A DNA stretch of 64,000 nt. Source: CAZVLE01 sp964627855. Its GTDB lineage: Bacteria > Bacillota > Dethiobacteria > DTU022. The translations under genes were made by a program, and so were the position numbers. The notes under the pieces were generated by a model. That model saw only the letters and a program-made list of their open reading frames with translations. It did no database searches and was not told where the DNA came from. How positions within the stretch are numbered: position 1 is the stretch's first letter; each line of letters starts with the position of its first letter. Shown here in pieces: positions 7,791-17,312 of the stretch. The stretch lies in the NCBI GenBank assembly GCA_964627855.1, contig CAZVLE010000047.1, positions 35,082-99,081 on the forward strand, written 5' to 3'.

Positions 7791-8813
7791 GTGAAAGCTT
7801 TAATAAAAAAAACAACTGAAGAAAAACTACACCTGGAAGAATTGCCTGAGCCAAAGGTTGGCCCGGGTCAGGTAAAAATCGAGGTTAAATTTGCAGGTAT
7901 TTGTGGCACCGATTACCACATTCTCCATAATGAATACATGCATAACTTGCCTTTAGTTCCCGGCCATGAATTTTCTGGAATTATTTGTGAAACCGGCCTT
8001 GATGTAATTAACTACCAGGTAAATGACAGGGTTGTTGCGCTTACAACATACTACACCTGTGGTGTTTGTGAGTATTGTATTTCCGGTGTAAAAATGTTAT
8101 GCAAGGAACGTCAATCCTTTGGGACCCATGTGAACGGAGCATTTGCTAAATACATTGTCTTAGATCAAAATCTGCTTTTTAAAATTCCTGACAATGTTAG
8201 TTTTGAAGAGGCGGTGCTGACAGAACCACTTGCATGCTGTGTTCGTGGTTTAATTGAAATGTCAAGAATACGCTCAACTGACTTTGTTCTTGTTTCAGGT
8301 CCGGGTACGATTGGACTTCTGGCTCAACAAATTGCCCAGATTGAAGGCGGCACTGTGCTTGTCTGTGGTTCTGATAAAGATTCCGACAGGTTAAACAAGG
8401 CAAAAGAATTAGGCGCTTATCAGACAATTAATGCTACTGATGATCTATTTGCAACAGTGATGGAATTGACAGGAGGTGAAGGAGTTGATGTAGCTATTGA
8501 GTGCGCCGGAGTAGAAATATCGGCACAAAACTGTATAAAACTTCTTAAACCAGGGGGCAGCTATCACCAGATGGGTTTATTTGGCAAGCCTGTTAAATTC
8601 GATCTAGATGCATTGCTGCGTAAGGAAGCTATTTTAACAACTTCCTATGCATCGACATATTCTTCTTTTAAAAAATCTCTCAGGCTGATGTCTTTAAACA
8701 AGGTCAGTATCAAACCGTTAATATCTGAAATTTTACCGATGACCAGCTGGGAAGAGGGGTTTCAAATTTTTGCAGATAAATCCGGTTATAAGGTGCTGCT
8801 TTACCCTATTTAA
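7791..8813 (+). CDS. Zinc-dependent medium-chain dehydrogenase (sorbitol/threonine dehydrogenase-like)
   Basis: NAD(P)-dependent alcohol or polyol dehydrogenase of 340 residues. Catalytic zinc ligands are in GICGTDYH and GHEFSG. The structural zinc site is C-x2-C-x2-C-x7-C (CGVCEYCISGVKMLC). The Rossmann fold carries SGPGTIGLLA. GTG start at 7791 after the RBS CTGGAGG. Between AOR and the sugar permease, it is likely to oxidise a hydroxyl of the imported sugar or polyol. Exact substrate cannot be assigned. Confidence 0.9.
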   Translation: MKALIKKTTEEKLHLEELPEPKVGPGQVKIEVKFAGICGTDYHILHNEYMHNLPLVPGHEFSGIICETGLDVINYQVNDRVVALTTYYTCGVCEYCISGVKMLCKERQSFGTHVNGAFAKYIVLDQNLLFKIPDNVSFEEAVLTEPLACCVRGLIEMSRIRSTDFVLVSGPGTIGLLAQQIAQIEGGTVLVCGSDKDSDRLNKAKELGAYQTINATDDLFATVMELTGGEGVDVAIECAGVEISAQNCIKLLKPGGSYHQMGLFGKPVKFDLDALLRKEAILTTSYASTYSSFKKSLRLMSLNKVSIKPLISEILPMTSWEEGFQIFADKSGYKVLLYPI

Positions 8814-8870
8814 CAAGCCTTACTTTACAGCATGATCCTGAACAGTTAATTGAATGGCGGTGATGTGAGT

Positions 8871-9869
8871 ATGAAAGATAATAATAACTTTAATAATAAT
8901 GGTCCACTCCAGATCTTAAAGGGCATAGTTAACAAAAGAGAGTTTGGCATTTTTATACCGCTCGTAATTATTTTTATTGGTTCGGGCCTGGTTAATCCCC
9001 TTTTCTTCGGAACACAAAATATCACAAACATTTTTTTCCAAGCCTCTTTTATTTTCATCATCGGTGTTGCCATGACCTTTGTTTTGATATCTGCCGGCCT
9101 TGATCTTTCAGTGGGCTCTGTTTTAGGGCTGGGTGGAGTGATTGCCGGTCTCGCGTTACTGGCAGGACTGCCAATTTGGCTCAGCGTGATCATTGGGCTT
9201 CTTCTCGGTGTAGCTGTTGGCTTGTTTAACGGCTTTTTTATAGCCTTTTTTAAGATGCCTACTTTAATAGTTACTCTGGCAATGATGTATATAGCCAGAG
9301 GTATTTGTGAATATCTGACACGAGGCACGCCAGTATATCCTCTCCCGCTTGCTTTCAATCAAATTGGCCAGGGCAGACTGGCCTTAACAGCCGACTTTGG
9401 AATTCCATGGCCAATTATTATCGCTATTGTAGTTGGAATAATCGGTCATGTCATCCTGGTCAAAACTGCATTTGGCCGGTCTGTTTTTGCCATCGGCGGC
9501 AACCTGGAAACAGCCAGATTGTCGGGGATAAATGTGAGAAAAGTTACAATAATCATCTATGTTTTTAGTGCGGTCATGGCTTCCCTGGCCGGTGTAACAA
9601 CTGCTGCAAGACTGGGTTCGGCTCTGTCAAATGCCGGCATGGGTATGGAACTCAATGTTATTGCTGCGGTTATTATCGGTGGAACATCAATGTTCGGTGG
9701 TGTTGGTTCGGTCCTGGGGACTGCTATTGGCGCATTGTTAATGACTACAGTTACCAATGCCATGGCTATGCTGGCTATTTCAGTATTTCTACAAAAAGTA
9801 ATTATCGGGGCAATTATTCTGTTGGCCGTGGGTATAGATTTGTATAACCGGAAAAGAAGCGGTATTTAA
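8871..9869 (+). CDS. Sugar ABC transporter permease (RbsC/BPD_transp_2 family)
   Basis: Inner-membrane permease of a CUT2-type sugar importer. The protein is strongly hydrophobic with about 8-10 membrane segments and carries the family signatures SAGLDLSVGSVLGL and GGTSMFGGVGSVLGTAIGALL. I chose ATG 8871 because GGCGGTGATG ends about 7 nt upstream. In-frame GTG 8865 and TTG 8850 are alternatives. It is adjacent to its ATPase and the binding protein. Confidence 0.93.
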   Translation: MKDNNNFNNNGPLQILKGIVNKREFGIFIPLVIIFIGSGLVNPLFFGTQNITNIFFQASFIFIIGVAMTFVLISAGLDLSVGSVLGLGGVIAGLALLAGLPIWLSVIIGLLLGVAVGLFNGFFIAFFKMPTLIVTLAMMYIARGICEYLTRGTPVYPLPLAFNQIGQGRLALTADFGIPWPIIIAIVVGIIGHVILVKTAFGRSVFAIGGNLETARLSGINVRKVTIIIYVFSAVMASLAGVTTAARLGSALSNAGMGMELNVIAAVIIGGTSMFGGVGSVLGTAIGALLMTTVTNAMAMLAISVFLQKVIIGAIILLAVGIDLYNRKRSGI

Positions 9870-9926
9870 GCTTATTTGCTTGATGGTGGTATGCAGATTA
9901 TAAGGCAAGGTGAGGTATCAAATATT

Positions 9927-11450
9927 GTGACTGAGAAAAAAGTGCTTGAAATGAAGCATATTACTAAGAAGTTTTATGCCCTGACCGCTTTAAGTGATGT
10001 CAGTATTGATCTATATGAAGGGGAAGTTCTGGGAATTGTCGGAGAAAACGGGGCCGGTAAATCGACTTTGATGAAGATACTTTCGGGTAGCTATCCAGCC
10101 AACTCATATGATGGTGAAGTAATCGTAAACGGCGAAACACAGCGTTTCTTTATAACCGCTGATGCTGAAAAGGCCGGCATAGAGATGATCTATCAGGAAA
10201 TCAGCCTCATGAATGATTTGTCGGTTGCAGAAAATATTTTGCTCGGGCGTTTGCCGCAAAGCAGAATAAAAGGTTTTATTGACTGGGGTAAAGTTAACCA
10301 GGAAGCCAGAGAAGCCCTCTCTTACGTCGGACTTGAACTGGATATTAACGAGATGGTACGTAAACTATCGACAAGCCAGATGCAGCTTCTGTCTATAGCC
10401 AAGGCTTTATATAGAAAACCAAAAATATTAGTTCTTGATGAACCCACTTCTGCATTGACGGAGAGTGAGACTCACAGGTTAATGGAAATTATAGAAAGCA
10501 TAAAGAAACAGGGTATTTCCTGTATTTATATTTCGCATAAACTTGATGAAGTATTTAATTTGACCGATAGAATTATTGTTTTACGTGATGGCAATGTTAT
10601 CTCAACCTATGAAAAACGTGACATCGTTCCGGATAAAGTAATTGAAGATATGGTAGGACGAAAAGTGGAGAATAGGTACCCAAAAGTACATGTGAGTTTA
10701 GGGGAAGAGATTTTTCGGGTAGACAATTTAACCGTCCCTTCAAATGTCATTGAGAAAAATAGAATTGAGAATGTTTCTTTCATGGTCCGGAGCGGAGAGA
10801 TACTCGGCCTGGGAGGATTGGTTGGTTCAGGAAGAAGTGAGCTGGTCAATGCTTTATTTGGAGGGATTAGAAAAACTTCCGGCGATATCTATATCGACAG
10901 TGAATTAGTTCAAATTGAAAAACCAGCCGATGCTATTGAGCATAGAATCGGTTTATTGACTGAAGATAGAAGGGCATCCGGTTTTGTTGGTACCATGAAT
11001 ATCAGGGAAAATATTTCATTGGCCAGCCTCGAAAAAATCAGCAGTAAGGGATTTCTCAACAAAAAAGAAGAGGTCAGACTTACAGGAGAACAGTTTACTG
11101 CATTAAGAGTAAAAGCACCCGGGTTGGAAACCAGCATTCTGAACCTTTCAGGAGGTAATCAGCAAAAAGTTGTACTGGGTAAATGGTTAATGAGTGATGT
11201 CAGGATTCTTTTCCTAGATGAGCCAACCCGTGGGATCGATGTTGGAACAAAGGTTGAACTCTACAACATAATGTTTAAACTGGCACAAAAAGGGGTTGCT
11301 ATCGTCATGATTTCATCAGAACTGCCTGAGCTTATGGCTGTCTGCGACAGGTTTATCGTCCTCTGCGAAGGTAGAGTAACCGGCCATTTTGAACACGAAG
11401 ATATTACAGAAGAGCTTTTCATCAAGGCAGCTACGAATTATTTATGCTGA
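9927..11450 (+). CDS. Sugar ABC transporter ATP-binding protein (RbsA/MglA type)
   Basis: Double-cassette ATPase energising the CUT2 importer. Cassette 1 has Walker A GENGAGKST, signature LSTSQMQ and Walker B LVLDEPTSA. Cassette 2 has a degenerate Walker A (GLVGSGRSE), as usual for this family, signature LSGGNQQKV and Walker B LFLDEPTRGID. The frame is open from 9876, but GTG 9927 gives the conserved N-terminus and lies after AAGGTGAGG. ATG 9891 is possible. It follows the permease closely, as part of the same operon. Confidence 0.94.
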   Translation: MTEKKVLEMKHITKKFYALTALSDVSIDLYEGEVLGIVGENGAGKSTLMKILSGSYPANSYDGEVIVNGETQRFFITADAEKAGIEMIYQEISLMNDLSVAENILLGRLPQSRIKGFIDWGKVNQEAREALSYVGLELDINEMVRKLSTSQMQLLSIAKALYRKPKILVLDEPTSALTESETHRLMEIIESIKKQGISCIYISHKLDEVFNLTDRIIVLRDGNVISTYEKRDIVPDKVIEDMVGRKVENRYPKVHVSLGEEIFRVDNLTVPSNVIEKNRIENVSFMVRSGEILGLGGLVGSGRSELVNALFGGIRKTSGDIYIDSELVQIEKPADAIEHRIGLLTEDRRASGFVGTMNIRENISLASLEKISSKGFLNKKEEVRLTGEQFTALRVKAPGLETSILNLSGGNQQKVVLGKWLMSDVRILFLDEPTRGIDVGTKVELYNIMFKLAQKGVAIVMISSELPELMAVCDRFIVLCEGRVTGHFEHEDITEELFIKAATNYLC

Positions 11451-11592
11451 AGTATTTTGTAAGAAAGTAATAATGCTAAGAAAATATGATGATCTTTTCT
11501 AAAACTGAAGAATCTATTGAAATTATTAGAGTGGATTACTGGAGTCTCTGTGCTCCTTAATCAAATATAAAACCTTTAGGAGGGTAATTTAA

Positions 11593-12609
11593 ATGAAGAA
11601 GTGGTTGATTATTGCGGTCCTGTTGCTTTCTGTAGCGCTTATCTTTTCTGCCTGCGCGACAGATAGCGGACCCGACCCCGATCCGGTGGAGCCCGAGACT
11701 GATGTTGATGTTGATGAAGGTGCCGTTGGAGAAGAAGAAATGATTGAATTGACCTTTGTAACACCCCTGGTTGCTCACCCCGTATGGGATGTTGCCAGGG
11801 AAGGCTTTGAAGATGCCGCTCGTGATTTAAACTTCAAAGCTAATTATGTTGGGCCACAGGGTATTGATCCGGCAGAGATGGTAAATCAAATTGAAATTGC
11901 TCTTGCTTCACAGGTCGATGGCATTATTACAATGCCTATTGCCCCGGAGGCAATGAGACCTGCATTTCAAAAGCTCGAAGAAGCCGGTATGCCTGTAGTA
12001 TTTGTTGGTGCAGAAGATGACGAATCTACTGCGCTGGCTTTTATTGGCACAAACGAAGCAGAACTGGGCAGGCAGGGTGCGGAAGGCCTAATGGCCAAAA
12101 TGGATGGAGAGCCCATAAAGGCCTATATCCAGCAGTCAACCATGGATGCTTCCTTTGCCAACAATGCAAGAGATGGTTACTTAGCTGCGCTGGAAGACTA
12201 TCCGGGTGGATTTGAATTGATTCTGAATGAACCAAACAACTCGGATATGATGATTGCTATGGAAAGGTTACAGAATGCTTTTAATACCTATCCGGAGCTT
12301 AATGTTGTTATCGGAGTTGCCGGCGAAGTAGGTCCTGCTGCAGCCAAGGTCGTTAAAGAAATGGCTATTGAAGATCGCATTACAATCATTGCCATTGATG
12401 ATGTTGCCGAAACCATGGACTTCGTCAAAGAGGGCGTAATCTATGGTACCATGGCCCAAAATTTCTATATGATGGGTTACATGGGGGCACAGTTCCTGGT
12501 GGATTACATCAGGGAAGGTAAAGAACCTGAAAACTTCAAAAATGATTCCGGTAGTATTTTCGTAACCCTTGAGAACTTTGATACCTATGAAGAAACCTTA
12601 AAGAGGTAG
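11593..12609 (+). CDS. Sugar ABC transporter substrate-binding lipoprotein (RbsB-like)
   Basis: Periplasmic-binding-protein-like lipoprotein of 338 residues. It has a signal peptide with a lipobox (IFSAC, Cys at residue 21), an acidic linker (about residues 25-50) and a type I binding fold (FVTPLVAHPVWDVAREGFEDAARDL, QVDGIITMP, TIIAIDD). The RBS TAGGAGGG precedes the ATG. It follows the ATPase after 142 bp, so it may be expressed at a different level. The ligand is probably a sugar; the pocket residues do not identify which. Confidence 0.94.
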   Translation: MKKWLIIAVLLLSVALIFSACATDSGPDPDPVEPETDVDVDEGAVGEEEMIELTFVTPLVAHPVWDVAREGFEDAARDLNFKANYVGPQGIDPAEMVNQIEIALASQVDGIITMPIAPEAMRPAFQKLEEAGMPVVFVGAEDDESTALAFIGTNEAELGRQGAEGLMAKMDGEPIKAYIQQSTMDASFANNARDGYLAALEDYPGGFELILNEPNNSDMMIAMERLQNAFNTYPELNVVIGVAGEVGPAAAKVVKEMAIEDRITIIAIDDVAETMDFVKEGVIYGTMAQNFYMMGYMGAQFLVDYIREGKEPENFKNDSGSIFVTLENFDTYEETLKR

Positions 12610-12677
12610 ATTGGCTAATTTCCTTCAGAGGTTTGTAGTAATCAGCTTTTAAAGGGTTATTAGTTGAAGACAGGGAG

Positions 12678-12712
12678 TGGTGATGCAGGCATTTCAAATG
12701 TTTGCATCACCA
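12678..12712 (+). terminator. Strong hairpin after the binding-protein gene
   Basis: TGGTGATGCA (12678-12687) pairs perfectly with TGCATCACCA (12703-12712), with further pairing possible inside the loop. No T tract follows, so it is more likely a 3' stabilising or attenuating hairpin than a full terminator. Such structures often lie after binding-protein genes. Confidence 0.55.
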
Positions 12713-12772
12713 TACTAATTCTCTCTGTATGTCGTATGCAATTGATTAAAATATCAACTGACAGGTGATCTT

Positions 12773-13840
12773 ATGGATTACTCATCCGCTAGAAACCATG
12801 GCTGCAGAATCACAGAATACAAACATCGGGGTCTGACCATCCTGACTATGGAAAATGATCTTCTTAAAATATCGATCCTTGTTGATCGCGGTTCCGATAT
12901 TATAGAACTGGCTTATAAACCTCTAGATCTTGATTTCATGTGGAAAGCACCCGGAGGTATAAGGCCGGCGGGTAGTTTTATTCCGACCAGTGCAAGCTCG
13001 CTCGGCAACTACCTTGATTATCTTTCTGGAGGCTGGCAGGAAATCTTACCGGGTGGGGGACCTTTTCTTGCTTATGGAGCTGAAATCGGGCTCCATGGTG
13101 AAGTTTGTTTATTACCGTGGAGTTTTAGTATCGAGGAAGATACAGCGGAAAAGGTTTCTTTACGCTTAAACTGCAAAACGGTCAGGTTCCCATTTAGGTT
13201 GACAAAAATCATAACATTACAGCGTGGAAGTACCGTTGTAAATCTTGAAGAAAAACTTATTAATGAAAGCGACGAGAGCATTGAATTTTTATGGTCTCAT
13301 CACCCGGCCTATGGGAAGCCGTTTTTGGATGGAAACTGCCGCATTGATGTTCCGGCGAAAACTTTTCACACCAGTAATTTTTATAACTCACCTACAGCAC
13401 TTTTTAATCCCGAACATCAGGGTAAATGGCCTTTAGATAAAGATAAAAATGAAATATTGGTTGACCTGAGTTTGGTGCCACCTCTTTCGGAACCAGTTTC
13501 TGATTTATATTATTTAAAAGACCTGGCCGAAGGATGGTATGCGATAACAAATATAGATAAACAAATAGGGATAGGTTTTTCATGGGACCTGTCTGTTTTT
13601 CCATATTTAACTTACTGGCAGGTTTGTAATGGTAGTTATGGTTACCCCTGGTATGGGCGCACGTATAACATAGGTTTAGAATTATGGAACAGTTTTACTG
13701 ATAAACTGGAAACGGCAAGAAATAATCAAACACTGCAAAGTATTGCTGGTGGTCAAACTATAAGTACAGAGATAAAGGTGATTATTTATTCTGACTTAGA
13801 GAAGGTTAACCGCATCTTACCAAATGGAGAAGTTTTATAA
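12773..13840 (+). CDS. DUF4432 family protein (aldose-1-epimerase-like), paralogue 1
   Basis: The 355 residues match the galactose-mutarotase-like superfamily, DUF4432 type. Visible conserved blocks are the N-terminal NHGCRITEYKHRGLT, DFMWKAPGGIRP, the catalytic-region GLHGEVCLLPWSF, a His-Pro segment (HHPAYGKPFLDG) and YPWYGRTYNIGLELW. The RBS ACAGGTGATC precedes the ATG. A tandem paralogue follows 36 bp later. In a sugar operon it probably interconverts anomers or positional forms of the imported sugar; no function is proven for most of the family. Confidence 0.85.
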   Translation: MDYSSARNHGCRITEYKHRGLTILTMENDLLKISILVDRGSDIIELAYKPLDLDFMWKAPGGIRPAGSFIPTSASSLGNYLDYLSGGWQEILPGGGPFLAYGAEIGLHGEVCLLPWSFSIEEDTAEKVSLRLNCKTVRFPFRLTKIITLQRGSTVVNLEEKLINESDESIEFLWSHHPAYGKPFLDGNCRIDVPAKTFHTSNFYNSPTALFNPEHQGKWPLDKDKNEILVDLSLVPPLSEPVSDLYYLKDLAEGWYAITNIDKQIGIGFSWDLSVFPYLTYWQVCNGSYGYPWYGRTYNIGLELWNSFTDKLETARNNQTLQSIAGGQTISTEIKVIIYSDLEKVNRILPNGEVL

Positions 13841-13876
13841 AAAGTTATAATCCTAGACAAGGTGGGGGTACTTTAA

Positions 13877-14947
13877 ATGGATTACTCTTCGGAACGAAAT
13901 CACGGCTGTAGAATCCTCGAATACACTCACAGGGGATTGACCATGGTATCCATGGAGAACGAAATCTTAAAGATTTCGGTTCTTGCCGATAAAGGTGCTG
14001 ATATAGTCGAGCTGGTACACAAACCTTCAGATATTGACTTCATGTGGAAAGCACCGGGAGGTATACGGGAAACGGCAAAACATATTCCCACCATTGCCAG
14101 TTCTCTGGGGAATAACCTCGATTATTATGAAGGGGGATGGCACGAATCTTTACCCTGTGCCGCACCCTGTATAAATTCTGGAGCAGAACTGGGGTTGCAT
14201 GGCGAAGTGGCATTGTTACCCTGGAGCTTTCATGTTGAGAGAGACGATGTAGATCTAATATCCGTGATTTTTTCCTGTAGAACAGTCCGGTTTCCATTTC
14301 ATGTCCAAAAACGTATAGTTGTAGAGAGTAATAATCCGGTAGTTTCTATAGATGAAAGCCTGACAAATGAAAGCAGCGAAGTTATTGACTTTATGTGGGG
14401 TCAACATCCAACATTTGGAAAGCCATTTCTTGACAGCACTTGTCGCATAGATATTCCGGCAAGCGAATTTACTGTCTGCAATAATTTTTTATCACCGACT
14501 TCTTATTTTCAGCCCGGCTATAAGGGAAAATGGCCTTTGACTGTTTCCCGTTCAGGAAAAGAAATTGATCTCAGTCGATTTCCTCCTGAGGCAGAAAAGT
14601 CCGCAGAGCTGCTTTACTTGAAGGGGCTAAATGAAGGCTGGTTTGCCATCACCAATACTGGTCTCCGCCTGGGTATTGGAATCAGGTGGGATATCAATAT
14701 CTTTCCGTATGTTTGGTACTGGAGAGTGTTGAGAGGGTTGCCTGGTTATCCGTGGTATAGCCGTACATATAATATTGGCCTGGAACCTTGGAGCAGTTAT
14801 CCGTCTGACTATGATCTGGCAAAACAAGGTGGAGCTCTAATAAAAATTAATGGCAATGAGAGGATTGACACATCTTTTAAAGTTGTCCTTTATAGCGGCG
14901 TTGAAAAGGTGAAGAGAATAACTGAACAGGGTATGATCGAATCATAA
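13877..14947 (+). CDS. DUF4432 family protein (aldose-1-epimerase-like), paralogue 2
   Basis: The 356-residue tandem homologue of the preceding gene shares the same blocks: NHGCRILEYTHRGLT, DFMWKAPGGIRE, GLHGEVALLPWSF, QHPTFGKPFLDS and YPWYSRTYNIGLEPW. The two proteins keep the same length and order but differ clearly between blocks, so the duplication is not recent. Keeping both suggests different substrates or a heteromer. The RBS-like GGTGGGGG precedes the ATG. Confidence 0.85.
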   Translation: MDYSSERNHGCRILEYTHRGLTMVSMENEILKISVLADKGADIVELVHKPSDIDFMWKAPGGIRETAKHIPTIASSLGNNLDYYEGGWHESLPCAAPCINSGAELGLHGEVALLPWSFHVERDDVDLISVIFSCRTVRFPFHVQKRIVVESNNPVVSIDESLTNESSEVIDFMWGQHPTFGKPFLDSTCRIDIPASEFTVCNNFLSPTSYFQPGYKGKWPLTVSRSGKEIDLSRFPPEAEKSAELLYLKGLNEGWFAITNTGLRLGIGIRWDINIFPYVWYWRVLRGLPGYPWYSRTYNIGLEPWSSYPSDYDLAKQGGALIKINGNERIDTSFKVVLYSGVEKVKRITEQGMIES

Positions 14948-14978
14948 AACTTAAATAAAGTGAAGGAAGTGATAAACC

Positions 14979-16016
14979 GTGAACTCCCTTGAAAGAAGCC
15001 TTGCTGTAATAGCTCATAAAAAAGCGGACAGGGTACCTGTGATTCCCCAGGATGCACATGTGGCCGCTAAGCTCGCTGGTTATGATCATTTTGAGTTTGC
15101 CAAAGATCCCAAAAAGATTGCCAGTGCCCAGATCGAATGTTGTGAAAGATTCGGATTTGATGGCATTATCATGGGCGCTGATACGGTAGTTTTAGCTGAA
15201 GCGGTGGGTGTTGAAGTGAGGTATTCCAAAGATATCGGGCCCTCTCCAGTGGCAGGATGTCTTGATTCGTATAAAGATATTAAAAAACTAAAAGCACTTA
15301 ATCCCCTTAAAGATGCCCGGTTGCCGGTATGGGTTGAAGCTACCCGGCTTCTGGTGGAAAAAGTTGGCCATGAAAAGCTAATTGTTGCCCGTGCTGATCA
15401 GGGCGCATTCAGTCTTGCCTCAATGATTCGCGGTTTTGAAAACTTTTTCATGGATCTAACCGTTGGTGAAGAAAAGGAAGCCGTTCATGAATTACTCAGG
15501 TATTGCAATGAGTGTATGTATACTTTTATTAAAGCCTTAAAATCGGTTGGAGCTCATGTAGTAACGACCGGAGATTCTATATCAGGACCAGAGGTAGTAT
15601 CACCGGCTTTTTATGAAGAGTATTCATTCCCTTATGAAGTGGATATGGCAAATAGATGCAAAAAGCTGGGAATACCCTTTGCCATCCATATTTGTGGAAA
15701 AACAGATCAAATCCTGGAAAAATGGATTCAGACCGAAGCAGAAATTTTTGAGATTGATCATAAAACTGACTTTGCACTGGCGAGAAATTTGACAGTTGGA
15801 AAAGTTACACTGCTTGGTAATCTCGACTGCTCTGGAGTGATGCTAAGTGGAGCACCGGAGCTGGTTGAGCAGAAATCGAAGGAAATAATTGATATTTGTA
15901 TGCCCCACAGTGGATTGATTTTGAGCTCGGGATGCTTGCTGGGAAGCAATACGCCCCCTGAAAATATGCAAGCCCTGGCTGATAGCGCCAGAAAATATGG
16001 TGTGTTTCCCGATTAA
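14979..16016 (+). CDS. Uroporphyrinogen decarboxylase-fold methyltransferase (MtaA/CmuA-like)
   Basis: TIM-barrel protein of 345 residues, of the UroD superfamily branch that moves methyl groups to or from corrinoid proteins. The zinc-thiol motif is visible as HICGKT, with a further Cys in SSGCLLGS near the C-terminus; this pattern marks methyltransferases rather than haem-pathway UroD. GTG start after GAAGGAAGTG. No other haem gene is nearby. Its natural partner, a corrinoid protein, appears in this window only as a truncated cap at 4757-5032. The methyl donor is unknown. Confidence 0.85.
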   Translation: MNSLERSLAVIAHKKADRVPVIPQDAHVAAKLAGYDHFEFAKDPKKIASAQIECCERFGFDGIIMGADTVVLAEAVGVEVRYSKDIGPSPVAGCLDSYKDIKKLKALNPLKDARLPVWVEATRLLVEKVGHEKLIVARADQGAFSLASMIRGFENFFMDLTVGEEKEAVHELLRYCNECMYTFIKALKSVGAHVVTTGDSISGPEVVSPAFYEEYSFPYEVDMANRCKKLGIPFAIHICGKTDQILEKWIQTEAEIFEIDHKTDFALARNLTVGKVTLLGNLDCSGVMLSGAPELVEQKSKEIIDICMPHSGLILSSGCLLGSNTPPENMQALADSARKYGVFPD

Positions 16017-16057
16017 AAAGCATTATATTATTATTAACTATAACTGGGAGTGTTATC

Positions 16058-17224
16058 ATGGAAAACTTTACATTTCACAATCCGACCAAAATCATTTTCG
16101 GAAAAGATACCGAAAATACAGTAGGCAGCGAGATTAAGCCTTACAGCGATTCAGTTTTGCTTGTTCATTCCGGAGGTGAACATTTAAAAAAGAACGGAGT
16201 ATATGACAGGGTAATTGCTTCACTTGGTAATTCCGGCATAACCATAAAAGAACTTAGCGGTATCAAGCCAAATCCCCTGCTCGAGCCAGTTTATGAAGGG
16301 ATAGAGCTATGTCGCAAGAATTGTCTAGATTTTGTTCTAGCCCTTGGTGGGGGTAGCGTGATCGACACTGCTAAAGCAATTGCGGCAGGTGTTCCCTATG
16401 ATGGCGATGTTTGGGATTTATTTACCGGTAAAAACAGCTTTGGAGAAGCTCTTCCAACGGGAACAATTGTTACAATTCCGGCAGCAGGCAGTGAAAGTAG
16501 TAATGGTTCAGTAATAACCAATGAGAAAAGCGGTTACAAATTGGCAATTATTGATGAAGTATTAAGACCTAAATTTGCCATATTAAATCCGGAACTTACC
16601 TTCAGCTTGCCGGCTTATCAGACTTTTTGCGGTGTTGCAGATATCATGTCACACGTCATGGAACGCTATTTCACAAAGGTCAAGCACGTTGATTTATCTG
16701 ACCGCCTATGTGAAGCTGTGCTGAGAACTGTTATCAGGAACGCTCGAATATTATTAAAAGATCCTGCTGACTATCATGCCCGTTCAGAAATTATGTGGGC
16801 ATCTACAATTGCACATAACGATCTTCTTACAGCCGGGCGGATCGGCGACTGGGGATCTCATATGATCGGGATGGAGATCAGCGCATTATACGACAGTACA
16901 CATGGTGCAACTTTGTCTGCGGTTACTGCATCCTGGATGCGTTATGTATATAGCGAAGATTTGAACAGGTTTGTTCAATTTGCGATGCGTGTCTGGAACG
17001 CAGAGTACGATTTTGACGACCCTGTCAGGACAGCATTAGAGGGAATAAATAGTATGGAAAGTTTTTTCAAAGAAATTGGACTACCAACAAGCCTGGCTGA
17101 ACTTGGTGTTGATGATCAAAGGTTGCAGGAGATGTCACAAAAGTGCACCGAAAGAGGGAATGTAGGTGCGATAAAAAGTCTTTGTCAGGATGATATTTTT
17201 AATATTATGAAAATGGCCCTCTAA
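16058..17224 (+). CDS. Iron-containing alcohol dehydrogenase (BdhA/YqdH-like)
   Basis: Group III alcohol dehydrogenase of 388 residues, related to NADH-dependent butanol dehydrogenases. It has FHNPTKIIFGKDT at the N-terminus, the nucleotide site ALGGGSVIDTAKAIA and metal-ligand His residues in ADIMSHVMERYF and DSTHGATLS. ATG start after TGGGAGTG. It probably reduces the aldehyde made in this pathway and so recycles NADH, in parallel to AOR. Confidence 0.92.
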   Translation: MENFTFHNPTKIIFGKDTENTVGSEIKPYSDSVLLVHSGGEHLKKNGVYDRVIASLGNSGITIKELSGIKPNPLLEPVYEGIELCRKNCLDFVLALGGGSVIDTAKAIAAGVPYDGDVWDLFTGKNSFGEALPTGTIVTIPAAGSESSNGSVITNEKSGYKLAIIDEVLRPKFAILNPELTFSLPAYQTFCGVADIMSHVMERYFTKVKHVDLSDRLCEAVLRTVIRNARILLKDPADYHARSEIMWASTIAHNDLLTAGRIGDWGSHMIGMEISALYDSTHGATLSAVTASWMRYVYSEDLNRFVQFAMRVWNAEYDFDDPVRTALEGINSMESFFKEIGLPTSLAELGVDDQRLQEMSQKCTERGNVGAIKSLCQDDIFNIMKMAL

Positions 17225-17312
17225 GACCTGCAGTCATAGTTATTATCAGTTGCAATTTGCCAAAGGTCTGGTCATGTTGCTAAAAAAGTATTATCACTTG
17301 ACATGGGGAGTG

